NCBI RefSeq assembly: GCF_000607165.1
Contig: NZ_JFZG01000028.1
Location: 1 to 54,190, forward strand
Direction of reading: 5' to 3'
From: Ralstonia pickettii
GTDB taxonomy: Bacteria; Pseudomonadota; Gammaproteobacteria; Burkholderiales; Burkholderiaceae
Length of the DNA stretch: 54,190 nt
Below the pieces are notes generated by a model. That model was given only the letters and a program-made list of their open reading frames with translations. It was not told the origin of the DNA and searched no databases. Numbering within the stretch: position 1 is the first letter of the stretch; each line of letters opens with the position of its first letter. Positions 17,293 through 29,190 of this stretch are shown here, piece by piece. The translations under genes were made by a program, and so were the position numbers.

Positions 17293-19590
17293 TTACGAAG
17301 CGCGTGCCGTCAGCCACTGGTTCGGTTGCAGCGGCGCGCCGACAATCCGCATCTCCCCAAGGCTGCCGAAGAACCCATTGCCCATGCTGCCGCCGTATTG
17401 CGCGCAGCCGATCGCCATCTGCTGGGTGCTCGCCACATAGCGGATGCCGTCCATCCCGCTGTTGTTTCGCAGGATGGGGGCGCCTTCTACATACATCGTC
17501 GTGCTGCCCTTCCCATCATTAACGATGGCCACGTGCAGCCACTGCCCCGCAGAGACACCGCCCGACCAGCACGCCAGGTTCTCGGTGTTGTCGGTCGGGA
17601 TGACCTCCCACTGGAACTCCATCAGGTTGGAAAACGCGAACATCGCCATCGTGTCGCCCTGGTCGACATCGCCCGGCCACGTCACGCCAGTGGCTGCGCT
17701 GCGTGCGCCAAGCCGATAGAGAATGCCCATCCACGCGTTGTTCTGCGCAGTCCAGGCCGAGTCGATCTTCACGAAGGCCTCGATGGTGTAGCCATTGGCA
17801 AACGTTTGCACATTCAGCGCCGAAGTGGGGTCTGTCGTGAAATACGAAGACCTCGTCTGGTTGGCGTTCTTGAACTGCAGGCTGCCCGGCGCGGAAGACA
17901 GCGGGTGATGGTCTTTCGACCAGACCAGGTCGCCGGGTTGCCCGCCCATCCATGTGTTCAGCGAGATGGGATTCGTGCCCACCGTGGTATCGCCCGGCAC
18001 GGACACATCCTTGATCTGGAAGCCCGGCTGATACGGAGACAGCGCCTCGCCTTCGGCAGCGGCTGTGTTGTAGAAGCGCCAGTGCGCCAGCGTGTTTGGC
18101 ACCACCGGGTAGTCGTTCGGCCCGGACGCCGGCTTGCCCGCCTCCTGCGGCGGGTTGTGATAGTTCGCTAGAATCAGCCCCTTGGCGACGTCGGTCAGGC
18201 TGCCCGACACCGAGCCGGCTGCGGCCTTGAAGGTGGGATTGAAACCGGCAAAGCGCTTGGCAAAATCGATGTCGATCGAGAAGTGCTGGTTATCTGCCGT
18301 CAGCCATGCTGAGTCGAACTGATTCAGGCTCGCTTCCGGCTTGACCGGCACCCACGGCGAGAACGAACTGGCGATGATCTTGTTGTTCGTCAGGTCGAAT
18401 TCGTACAAGCGCATCAGGCCATTGCCGCCCATATACGCCATCTGATAATCGACGACCATGAAGATGACGTCGTTGCCGGCGGCGTTTTTCTTCGTCATCT
18501 TGCACGAGCCGTGATAGTGACCGGAAACGGCCATGAAAATCTGATCGTTATTCTTGATCAGCTTGTCCCACAGGTAGTTCGAATACGCCGTATCGGCTGC
18601 CGTAACAGCGTCCGGGCCAATGCCCGCAAGCTGGTGGCAAATCAGGATGACCGGAATGCCGGGGTTCTTTGCGATGACCCAGTTGGCCCATGCAATCGCA
18701 TCGTCCGAAGCGCGCCAAGACATCGACAGCACCAGGAACTGATTCCCTTCCGCCTGGAAGACGTGGTACTCGTGAAAGCCCGAGCCATGGCGGCCGCCGA
18801 AGGTTGGCTGCCGTTGTGCACGCGCGGTTGGGAACACCTTCAGATAGGGTTCCACCAGCCCTTGCCGGTGGCTGCCGCCGTCCTGGTATCCGTCGGTGTT
18901 ATCGAAGCCGGAGACGCCAACGCCCCAGTCAGGCCCCCATTGCATCGACGAGCCGATAGCGCCGACATCGTGGTTGCCCGCGCAAATCGAATAGTTGCAG
19001 TTGGCCTTTTCCAGCACCTGCATTGCCTGGCTGGCCAATTCCCACTCTTTGGTCACCGTGCCGTTGCTGAGTTGGCTGTTGCCGAGCAGATCGGTACTCG
19101 TGCTCCACGGCGCCGAACCTTCAGAGGTGTAATACCAGGACTGGTCGACAATATCGCCAAGGTGTGTGGTAAATGCCAGTTTCAGCGCCTTTGCATTTTG
19201 GGCAATCCATTGCGTTTGCGCCTTGAATGGATTATCGAATTGCGGATTGATGGCTGGATAATTCTTTTGATACAACCCACCCATTTTTGCGGATGCATAG
19301 CGCGGATAAAATTGCGTATCCGGCAAGGCCGCCAGCGTAAATGACGACCCCAGCTTCGGCGTCGTCGTTCCGGTGCCCGGATCGCCCGCCCCTGGCGAGG
19401 TGCCCGTTGAGCTGGAACCCGTTGAGGCGTCCGGCGAATCCCCGCCACCGCACCCGCTCAGCACGCCCGACAGGCCGACCGCCGTCGAAGCCAGCATCAT
19501 GCGCAGCAATTGCCGGCGCTTCAGTTCAGGAACCGCAGCCAGATCATCCAGCGTCAGCTGCTGTTGATCGGCCCCACTTTTCATTGACAT
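17293..19590 (-). CDS. Exported metallophosphoesterase with C-terminal LamG-like domain
   Basis: A 765-residue protein. The N-terminus has KRRQLLRMMLAS and then a lipobox LSGC (C47), followed by a Ser/Thr/Gly linker, so it is exported and probably lipidated. The calcineurin-like domain shows LPDTQFY (D91), GDIVDQ (145-150), GNHD (205-208), ICHQ (H319) and SGHYHG (356-361), a complete metal-binding set. From about 560 a concanavalin/LamG-like fold follows, with FANGYTIEAFVKID and GQWLHVAIVNDG. The substrate may be a phosphodiester or nucleotide, and the LamG part could bind glycans. GGAGAGAACC precedes the ATG. It is divergent from the GH28 gene. Confidence 0.85.
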   Translation of the reverse strand: MSMKSGADQQQLTLDDLAAVPELKRRQLLRMMLASTAVGLSGVLSGCGGGDSPDASTGSSSTGTSPGAGDPGTGTTTPKLGSSFTLAALPDTQFYPRYASAKMGGLYQKNYPAINPQFDNPFKAQTQWIAQNAKALKLAFTTHLGDIVDQSWYYTSEGSAPWSTSTDLLGNSQLSNGTVTKEWELASQAMQVLEKANCNYSICAGNHDVGAIGSSMQWGPDWGVGVSGFDNTDGYQDGGSHRQGLVEPYLKVFPTARAQRQPTFGGRHGSGFHEYHVFQAEGNQFLVLSMSWRASDDAIAWANWVIAKNPGIPVILICHQLAGIGPDAVTAADTAYSNYLWDKLIKNNDQIFMAVSGHYHGSCKMTKKNAAGNDVIFMVVDYQMAYMGGNGLMRLYEFDLTNNKIIASSFSPWVPVKPEASLNQFDSAWLTADNQHFSIDIDFAKRFAGFNPTFKAAAGSVSGSLTDVAKGLILANYHNPPQEAGKPASGPNDYPVVPNTLAHWRFYNTAAAEGEALSPYQPGFQIKDVSVPGDTTVGTNPISLNTWMGGQPGDLVWSKDHHPLSSAPGSLQFKNANQTRSSYFTTDPTSALNVQTFANGYTIEAFVKIDSAWTAQNNAWMGILYRLGARSAATGVTWPGDVDQGDTMAMFAFSNLMEFQWEVIPTDNTENLACWSGGVSAGQWLHVAIVNDGKGSTTMYVEGAPILRNNSGMDGIRYVASTQQMAIGCAQYGGSMGNGFFGSLGEMRIVGAPLQPNQWLTARAS

Positions 19591-20264
19591 GGTTCTCTCC
19601 GTTACGTTTTAGGCTACCCAGAAGACAAAGCGATTGCCGTCGCAATTCGCAGGGTTGGTCCAACGTTCGAAGGGAAATGAAAGTGACGCCCGAAAAATCG
19701 CAATTCTCATCGACACAGATCAACCGTACTGAGCCTCCGAGACAAAACATTCTCAAAAAGACTCAGATAGCGAATGCGTTCGATGCTCTTTTTATTGGCT
19801 GCGATTCATGAAATGAATCGGTCACATCGATTGGCACTCGCATGGTAGGAATGATGTGTGACAGGGGCGTTTCTTTAAGTCATGCAGATTCGATCGCGTT
19901 TGGATCAAATCGCAATTCAGTGCATAGGAATACCGCGCCTATTTGAATGCGGTGCGCGACGGCCCGATGCCGCACTGCCATGGGCTGCGCCGGCTCGCAG
20001 CAGCGTCCACAGCGGGCGATAAACGGGCGATCCTTGGTTGCCTCAACCGTGTTTGCAGGCGATGTCATCGAGCCCGACGCGACGCTCCGCCGAGCGGGTA
20101 CATGGCTGCTGCAGCCCCGTGTACCCCGCGGGTGGGGATCGGGAAAACCCGCCCTTGACCACTAATATATCAATCCATAAATTCTGATATATCAAAAGAC
20201 GTGCCCGGATTCCGCAGCCTCCTGCCGGGTCGACACGTCAAACAAAACTAGACGAGGAGACCCA
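19591..20264. other. Divergent intergenic region, 674 bases
   Basis: This lies between the leftward metallophosphoesterase and the rightward GH28 gene. It is visibly richer in A and T around 19680-19930 and 20160-20200 than the coding surroundings. No convincing gene was found; short frames lack start signals. The notable content is the palindrome pair at 20163-20194. Confidence 0.5.
20163..20194. promoter_or_regulatory. Paired palindromic operators before the GH28 gene
   Basis: TAATATATCA (20163-20172) and the perfect palindrome TGATATATCA (20185-20194) are spaced 22 bases centre to centre, two helical turns. They lie about 70-100 bases before the GH28 start. Such a pair fits a dimeric regulator; the GntR/FCD protein encoded at the other end of the gene group is the obvious candidate, but no second site was seen near its own gene. 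Confidence 0.5.
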
Positions 20265-23352
<3,088 letters not shown>

Positions 23353-23370
23353 GCCTGCATCACCGCTCAA

Positions 23371-23405
23371 GCGCGGGGCCTGCGACTTTCCCGCAGGCCC
23401 CGCGC
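23371..23405 (+). other. Strong hairpin between dctP and dctQ
   Basis: GCGCGGGGCCTGCG (23371-23384) pairs perfectly with CGCAGGCCCCGCGC (23392-23405) around a 7-base loop. There is no T tract, so it is not a standard terminator. Structures in this position can stabilise the upstream message, giving more binding protein than membrane subunits. Confidence 0.7.
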
Positions 23406-23485
23406 CGGGCAGGCTCCCGATGTACGTCGTTGGTACACCGGCCCCGCCTGCCCACCTCCGATACCGCGTTCCCTCCAGGTTCAGC

Positions 23486-23974
23486 ATGCAATCGATGTCT
23501 TTACTCAAGCGCATCAACGATGCGTTTGCGCTCGTGCTCACGCTTGTGGCGGCGTCATGCCTGGCCACGCTGACCGTGCTTGTCTTCTACGGCGTGATCA
23601 TGCGCTACGTCTTCAACAACGCGCCGGATTTTGTTGAACCCATCGCCCTGCTCATGGTGGTGGTCATTGCCATGTTCGGCGCTGCGCTGAAGGTGCGCGA
23701 AGGCGGCCATATCGGCCTGGATTCCTTTGTTGAACGCCTGCCCGCGGGCGGCAAGCGCGCCGCGCACGTGCTGCAGAAGCTGTGCCTGATCGCCTTTGCC
23801 GTGGTGATCTTCATCGGCTGCTTCGATATGGCCGAAACCACGTTCGGTGACCGTATTCCCATTCTCGGGCTGCCTGAAGCCGTTCGCTATTGGATTCCTA
23901 TCGTGGCGAGTGTCGCCATCGCCCTGTTCGCTCTCGAACGCCTGGTCGGGCTGTTCGCGCAAGACGCAAGTTAA
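23486..23974 (+). CDS. dctQ: TRAP transporter small permease
   Basis: A 162-residue membrane protein with four predicted helices. VFYGVIMRYVFNNAPDFVEP, REGGHIGLDSFVERLP and the C-terminal RYWIPIVASVAIAL match the DctQ family. It pairs with DctM to form the sodium-driven membrane complex. The ATG at 23486 is chosen because homology begins there; an in-frame start at 23420 lies before it with no ribosome site. dctM follows after 6 bases. Confidence 0.9.
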   Translation: MQSMSLLKRINDAFALVLTLVAASCLATLTVLVFYGVIMRYVFNNAPDFVEPIALLMVVVIAMFGAALKVREGGHIGLDSFVERLPAGGKRAAHVLQKLCLIAFAVVIFIGCFDMAETTFGDRIPILGLPEAVRYWIPIVASVAIALFALERLVGLFAQDAS

Positions 23975-23980
23975 GTCACC

Positions 23981-25333
23981 ATGGATCTCGCCATTCTCTC
24001 CGTCAGTTTTCTGGCGTTTCTTTTGCTGGGCGTACCGGTTTCATTCGCGCTCGGCCTGTCATGCGTGCTGACGTATCTGCACGAAGGCCTGCCGGCGGCC
24101 ACCGCCATGCAGTCGATGATCTCGGGCATGAACGCGTTCTCGTTCCTGGCCGTGCCGTTCTTCATCCTGTCGGGCGAGCTGATGCTGCACGGCGGCATTG
24201 CAGACCGCATCCTGCGCTTCGCACAATCGCTGGTGGGGCACTTCCGCGGTGGCCTGGGCATGGCCAACGTGGTGGCCTGCACGCTGTTCGGCGGCGTCTC
24301 GGGCTCGCCCACCGCCGACACGTCCGCCATGGGCGGCGTGGTGATTCCGCTGATGAAACGCGAAGGCTACAGCGCGGCCTACGCCGTGAACGTGACCACG
24401 CATGCCTCGCTGGCCGGCGCGCTCATGCCGACCTCCACCAACATGATCATCTACGCCTTTGCGGCGCAAGGCATCGTGGGCTCGCTCAACGGCCAGCAGG
24501 TGAGCGGCGTGTCGATTGGCGACCTGCTGTTCTCGGGGCTGCTGCCGGTGCTGTGGGTCATGGGCTTCGTGCTGATCGCCGCCTACTGGCAAGCCAAGCG
24601 CTACGGTTTCCCGCGCCGCGCCGATGGCTCGACCGAGCTGCCGCCCTTCCCCGGCTGGTTTGCCGTGGCACGTGCCTTTGTGGGCGCAGTACCAGGCCTG
24701 ATGGTGATCGCGCTGATCCTGGTGTGCGTGGCCATGGGCATTGCCACCGCCACCGAAGCCGCGGCCATCGCAGTCGCCTATTCGCTGTGCCTGACGGTGC
24801 TCGTCTATCGCTCCATGACGTGGACCAAGTTCCGCCGTGCGCTGGCCCACGCCGCCAAGACCACGGGCGTGGTGCTGCTGCTGATTGCCGTGTCGAACAT
24901 GCTGCGCTTCCAGATGGCCTACCTGGAGATTCCGGACGCCATCGAGCAGATGCTCACGCAGACCAGCGCCGCACCGTGGCTGATGCTGCTCTACATCAAC
25001 GTCCTGCAGGTGTTCCTGGGCACGTTCGTCGACATGGCCGCGCACATCCTGATCACCACGCCGCTGTTCCTGCCCATGGCCATGCATTGCGGCGTCGGCC
25101 CGGTGCAGTTCGGGATCATGCTGCTGCTCAACTGCTCGCTGGGTCTGGTGCATCCGCCCATCGGTTCAGTGCAGTTTGTCGGCTGCGCCATCGGCGAAGT
25201 CTCCATTGGCGAGACCACCAAGATCGCCTGGCCTTACTACCTCGCCATCTTCACCGCCATCAACGTGGTGACGTACATGCCGTTCTTCTCGACCTGGCTG
25301 CCGAGCGTGATCAACGGGCACCCGGTGTACTGA
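23981..25333 (+). CDS. dctM: TRAP transporter large permease
   Basis: A 450-residue protein with about twelve membrane segments. FFILSGELMLHGGIADRILRFA (landmark LSGELM), GGVSGSPTADTSAMGGV, and CSLGLVHPPIGSVQFVGCA are DctM signatures; the SGS and PPIG regions form the substrate and sodium sites in the family. It lies 6 bases after dctQ and 59 bases before the porin gene, so a common transcript is likely. Confidence 0.93.
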   Translation: MDLAILSVSFLAFLLLGVPVSFALGLSCVLTYLHEGLPAATAMQSMISGMNAFSFLAVPFFILSGELMLHGGIADRILRFAQSLVGHFRGGLGMANVVACTLFGGVSGSPTADTSAMGGVVIPLMKREGYSAAYAVNVTTHASLAGALMPTSTNMIIYAFAAQGIVGSLNGQQVSGVSIGDLLFSGLLPVLWVMGFVLIAAYWQAKRYGFPRRADGSTELPPFPGWFAVARAFVGAVPGLMVIALILVCVAMGIATATEAAAIAVAYSLCLTVLVYRSMTWTKFRRALAHAAKTTGVVLLLIAVSNMLRFQMAYLEIPDAIEQMLTQTSAAPWLMLLYINVLQVFLGTFVDMAAHILITTPLFLPMAMHCGVGPVQFGIMLLLNCSLGLVHPPIGSVQFVGCAIGEVSIGETTKIAWPYYLAIFTAINVVTYMPFFSTWLPSVINGHPVY

Positions 25334-25392
25334 GCCCCCTCAACGAATAACCAACATGCAGCCACGGCTGCGACATCAAGGAAGGAGTCATC

Positions 25393-26601
25393 ATGAAGAG
25401 CCAAGTAGCAATCGCGGCAGCGATCGCGCTCACAGGAGGCATCGCCGGATCAGCGTACGCGCAGAGCAGCGTCACGCTGTACGGCAACATCGACGTGTCG
25501 GTCGGGTATCAGAGCAACCAGACCTCGGTCGGGTCCACGTCGAACGGCCACTCGGTCGTCAAGCAGAACAGCGGCATCTGGTCGGGCAGCCGCTTCGGCT
25601 TCAAGGGCAACGAAGACCTGGGCGGCGGCAACAGCGCGCAGTTCGTGCTTGAAGAAGGCTTTAACGGCGACACGGGCTCGCAATCGGTCTCGGGGCTGAT
25701 GTTCAACCGCCAGGCCTTCGTGGGTCTGGCCAACCGCGAGCTGGGCACCGTCACGCTGGGCCGCCAGTACACGGCGTACTTCTCGATCCTGGCCCCGTAC
25801 AGCCCGATCAACTGGCTGACCGGCTTCTACGGTGCGCACCCGGGCGATATCGACTCGCTCGACACAAACTACCGCGTCAACAACTCCGTGGTCTATACCT
25901 CGCCCACGCTGGGCGGCGTGACCTTCAGCGGCTCCTACGGCATGGGCGAAACGCCGGGCAGCGTGGGCAACGGTTCCACCTGGAGCTTTGCCGCGCGCTA
26001 TGCCAATGGCCCGGTCGGCGTGGGCGCCGGCTTCATGCGCGTGAACAACTCGACGGTGGGCGGCGGTGCCTGGGGCGCGAACTCAGCGCTGTCCAACAAC
26101 GGCAGCCAGCCGGCCGTGTCCGCCATCAACGCCGGCTACCAACTGGCGGCGGCGCAACAGCGCTTTGCCGTGCTCGGTTCATACACGTTCTCGCCGGCAT
26201 GGGACGTGTCGGTGTCGTACTCCAACGTGCAGTACATCCCGGGTGTGAACTCCAAGTTCGCCAGCGAGGCGATCTTCAATACCGGCGGTGCCGTCCTGCA
26301 CTACAAGGCCACCCCGACGCTTGACCTGGCCGCCGGCTATTCGTACACGCGCGCCACCAAGGCCAACGGCATTGCGGACGCGGCGACGTATCACCAGTTC
26401 AACCTGTCGCAGTACTACAGCTTCTCCAAGCGCACGGGCCTGTACCTGCTGGAGGCGTATCAGAAAGCAAAGGGTAAGACGATCTCGCCCACGGGGGGCA
26501 TCATCGATGCCACGGCGTCCATCGGCGATGGCCAGAACGGCGCGCCTTCGGCAACCGGGTCGCAACTTACCGTGGCTGTCGGCATGATTCACCGGTTCTG
26601 A
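25393..26601 (+). CDS. Outer-membrane porin
   Basis: A 402-residue Gram-negative porin of the Burkholderiales type. A signal peptide ends GSAYA; the mature chain starts QSSVTLYGNIDVSVGYQS and contains GSRFGFKGNEDLGGGNSAQF and RQAFVGLANRELGTVTLGRQ, then a C-terminal aromatic strand ending MIHRF, needed for outer-membrane assembly. GAAGGAG precedes the ATG. Its place after a TRAP transporter suggests a specific channel for uronate-type acids, by context only. Confidence 0.93.
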   Translation: MKSQVAIAAAIALTGGIAGSAYAQSSVTLYGNIDVSVGYQSNQTSVGSTSNGHSVVKQNSGIWSGSRFGFKGNEDLGGGNSAQFVLEEGFNGDTGSQSVSGLMFNRQAFVGLANRELGTVTLGRQYTAYFSILAPYSPINWLTGFYGAHPGDIDSLDTNYRVNNSVVYTSPTLGGVTFSGSYGMGETPGSVGNGSTWSFAARYANGPVGVGAGFMRVNNSTVGGGAWGANSALSNNGSQPAVSAINAGYQLAAAQQRFAVLGSYTFSPAWDVSVSYSNVQYIPGVNSKFASEAIFNTGGAVLHYKATPTLDLAAGYSYTRATKANGIADAATYHQFNLSQYYSFSKRTGLYLLEAYQKAKGKTISPTGGIIDATASIGDGQNGAPSATGSQLTVAVGMIHRF

Positions 26602-26613
26602 CCGGTTTGAGCG

Positions 26614-26647
26614 CCGGTCACGGCGTCCGCCCGGACGCTGTGACCGG
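26614..26647 (+). terminator. Hairpin after the porin gene
   Basis: CCGGTCACGGCGTCC (26614-26628) pairs with GGACGCTGTGACCGG (26633-26647), one mismatch, 4-base loop. It begins 12 bases after the porin stop. No run of T follows, so termination is probable rather than certain. Confidence 0.6.
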
Positions 26648-26782
26648 GTTCACCTCAGTTCAAGTGCGCGGAGTTTGCCGCTATCATGGTGCCCGCGCTG
26701 CCCTTGGTCTCTGACCGCATCGACACCTCAGGCCGCGCCGTTGCGATCCCTTCCACTTCCCCCCGAACTCGTTGCGAGCTGT

Positions 26783-27481
26783 ATGACTTCGCGCCCTTTC
26801 CCCTCGCCCCCTGAGGACGAGGCCACCATGACCGCCGCCCGACGCGTGTATCTGAAGCTGCGTGAGCGGATTGTCGAGATGGAACTGCTACCCGGAACGC
26901 GCATCGTCGAGAAGGATCTCGCAGAAGAATTCGGCACCAGCCGTACCCCCGTTCATGAGGCCGTCCAGCGGTTGGCCGAGGAAGGGCTGATCGACGTCCA
27001 GGCCCGCGTCGGGACGTTCGTGTCGCGCATTCCCCTCAACACGCTGGAAGAAGCCATGCTCGTGCGCGGCGCGCTGGAAGTCGCCATCATCGAGAAGGCT
27101 GCCGAGCGCATGACGCCCGAAGGCATCCACAAGCTGAACGTCGTGCTCGAACGGCAGGCGCAATGCGTTCGAGAGAGCAACCGGCGCGGCTTCTTCCGCA
27201 CCGACGAAGCCTTTCACGCCACGCTGGCCGAGCTGTCGGGCTACCCCGGCGTCTGGCAGATCATCCTGGAAGTCAAAACGCAGATCGACCGCTACCGGCT
27301 GCTGACCCTACCGCTGGAGGGCCGCATGACCGAGGTCCTGGCCGAGCACCGCGCGGTGATCGACGCCCTCGCTTCCAACAATCCGAAACGCGCCGTGCGC
27401 GCCATGCGGGAGCACCTGGATCACGTGCTGCCCGTGTTGGAAATTACCCGCCGGCTGCGCCCGGAGTACTTCACCATCTAG
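26783..27481 (+). CDS. GntR-family regulator with FCD domain
   Basis: About 232 residues. The winged helix reads RRVYLKLRERIVEMELLPGT, then EEFGTSRTPVHEAVQRLAEEG; the FCD ligand domain follows with HATLAELSGYPGVWQIILEV and EHRAVIDALASNNPKRAVRAMREHLDH (landmark EHRAVIDAL). FCD regulators usually bind small organic acids, including uronates, with a metal. The start is uncertain: 26783 allows a usual N-terminal length, while 26828 has the better GAGG site. Being last in the pectin/TRAP group, it probably represses that group; the palindromes at 20163-20194 are a candidate target. Confidence 0.83.
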   Translation: MTSRPFPSPPEDEATMTAARRVYLKLRERIVEMELLPGTRIVEKDLAEEFGTSRTPVHEAVQRLAEEGLIDVQARVGTFVSRIPLNTLEEAMLVRGALEVAIIEKAAERMTPEGIHKLNVVLERQAQCVRESNRRGFFRTDEAFHATLAELSGYPGVWQIILEVKTQIDRYRLLTLPLEGRMTEVLAEHRAVIDALASNNPKRAVRAMREHLDHVLPVLEITRRLRPEYFTI

Positions 27482-27726
27482 CGGGTCCGGGCAAGTGGCC
27501 GCTTCAGGCTGGGGCGGCCGCTTGATGCACCGTGTCGGAGCACGGCCTTCGCCAGCCCGCACCGCCGTGACTGGCTCCGGCACAAACATCCCCTCCCCTG
27601 GGAATGCACATTCCCGAATCGCCCTGTCGCATGCACCAGTCGTTCGGCCCTGGCGCATTGTTAATCCTTGGTTCACATGCGCAGTGGATCATGTCAGATC
27701 AACCCGCTTCCCATGCACCGCCCTCC

Positions 27727-28590
27727 ATGCCGAATTGCACTTCAGTGAACCCTTTGCCGATGACCTTGCCTGCTGCCGCATTGGTACTCAGCCTGGCACT
27801 CGCGCTGCCAGCGCTGGCACAAACGAACGCCCTGCGCGTGGCCTCCGATGTAAAGGACATCCGCATCAAGCCGTTGAACGTGCTGCCCAAGGCCACCGGC
27901 AGCAAGAGCGACCGAGCTGACTGCCCACAGGTCGTCATGAAGCCGGCATCGGCAGCAGCCAAGCAGGTGGCGGCACAAGGCTGGGCGGTCATGGCCGATG
28001 TGCCGCTTGGCTCGGCCTCTTCCGGCACGTATCGCGCCATCAGTTTTGCGGGCCGTCTGGAAGCCGGTACCAGCGCAACCTGCAGCATCACGCAAGGCAA
28101 CGTGGCCGTGTTCGACAACGACAAGCTCGTCGCGCTGGCCTACGGCAAATCCGCCGAAGACACCGCCATCGGCACCCTCACCGCGCTCGAAGGCGGCGCC
28201 GTGCGCGTGTGGGACGGCGACATGGTTGCGTCGCCGGTCGGTGACTTGCGTGTCGACGCTGACGGCACGGTGCGCCTGAGCAAAATTGCCGACGAAGATG
28301 CCGTCTGCCATGGCCGCGCCAAGGTACCGGCCATCTACGGCATGCCGATCGACAAGGCCCGCAAGGCACTCGCCTCCAGGGGCTGGAAGCCTGTACGAGG
28401 CGGCCCCAACGGCGAGCCGCGCCAGAGCGCCCTGGTCAAGCAGGGTCTGGTAGAAACCGAAAACTGTGCAGGCACGGGCCTCGCCTACTGCGACTTCAGC
28501 TACACCGGCCCCGCCGGCAAGCTGACCGTGACCACCGCAGGGGAAGACGACCCGCCGCACGTTGTCGACTACGAGGTCAAATGCCGTTGA
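27727..28590 (+). CDS. Exported protein with PASTA-like C-terminal segment
   Basis: About 287 residues; not recognised as a named family. A hydrophobic segment LPAAALVLSLALALPALAQ gives a signal peptide. Five or more cysteines occur in the mature chain, suggesting disulfides. Near the end, VPAIYGMPIDKARKALASRGWKPV resembles a PASTA-type repeat (peptidoglycan-sensing fold), but only one copy is visible. The start is uncertain among ATGs at 27691, 27727 and 27760, none with a good ribosome site. It is not linked to either neighbouring group. Confidence 0.6.
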   Translation: MPNCTSVNPLPMTLPAAALVLSLALALPALAQTNALRVASDVKDIRIKPLNVLPKATGSKSDRADCPQVVMKPASAAAKQVAAQGWAVMADVPLGSASSGTYRAISFAGRLEAGTSATCSITQGNVAVFDNDKLVALAYGKSAEDTAIGTLTALEGGAVRVWDGDMVASPVGDLRVDADGTVRLSKIADEDAVCHGRAKVPAIYGMPIDKARKALASRGWKPVRGGPNGEPRQSALVKQGLVETENCAGTGLAYCDFSYTGPAGKLTVTTAGEDDPPHVVDYEVKCR

Positions 28591-28655
28591 TCGGCAGCGG
28601 CGCGCTCTTCAGGCACCTTCCCGTTACATGTTGTTACACTTTCGCTTGCCAGGTC

Positions 28656-28683
28656 TGTCGACTCCGCCCACCCTTCATTCGAC
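28656..28683 (+). promoter_or_regulatory. ECF42-type promoter before the YciI-sigma pair
   Basis: TGTCGA (28656-28661) and CGAC (28680-28683) are 18 bases apart. Published ECF42 target promoters have TGTCGA at -35 and CGA/TC at -10. The site lies about 65 bases before the YciI start, so the sigma factor probably drives its own operon. Confidence 0.55.
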
Positions 28684-28747
28684 GTGCAAGTAGAGGCGCG
28701 AACATCATGCGTCGCCTCCAAACCCATCGAACTCAAGGAGAAACACC

Positions 28748-29179
28748 ATGCGATTCATGATTCTGCGTCTGGCCGACAAAGACACCGAAGCCGCCGTCAT
28801 GCCGAGCGAAGAACTGCTCACCGCCATGGGCAAGTACATGGAAGACTTGGCCAAGGCAGGCGTGCTGCTGGGCGGCGAAGGGCTGCACCCCAGCTCGCGC
28901 GGCGCACGCGTGGAATTCAAGAATGGCAAGCCGACGGTGATCGATGGCCCGTTTGCGGAAGCCAAGGAGCTGATCGCCGGCTACACAATGTTGCAAGTCA
29001 AGTCGGAAGAAGAAGCACTGGAGTGGGTCAAGCGCTGGCCCGCACTGGATGCCGGCGGCAATGTGCGCCTGGAAATCCGCCGCGTGTTTGAAGCGGAAGA
29101 TTTTGGTGCGGAGTTCACACCCGAAGCCCGCGAGCGCGAAGAACGCCTGCGCGCAGAACTGGCGGCCAAGCAGCAATAA
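28748..29179 (+). CDS. YciI/DGPF-domain protein
   Basis: A 143-residue protein with the family signature VIDGPFAEAKELIAGY (DGPF core) and an acidic, helical C-terminal tail. YciI-like proteins are ferredoxin-fold dimers of unknown function. CAAGGAGAAACACC precedes the ATG. The ECF sigma gene starts 11 bases after its stop; DGPF proteins are the conserved partner of ECF42 sigma factors, so a regulatory partnership is likely, although the mechanism is unknown. Confidence 0.88.
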   Translation: MRFMILRLADKDTEAAVMPSEELLTAMGKYMEDLAKAGVLLGGEGLHPSSRGARVEFKNGKPTVIDGPFAEAKELIAGYTMLQVKSEEEALEWVKRWPALDAGGNVRLEIRRVFEAEDFGAEFTPEAREREERLRAELAAKQQ

Positions 29180-29190
29180 ACGGCGCCGTC

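Noticed and set aside
23890-25350. 486-codon frame overlapping dctM
   Set aside because: It is a shadow frame of the clear dctM gene and has no membrane pattern.
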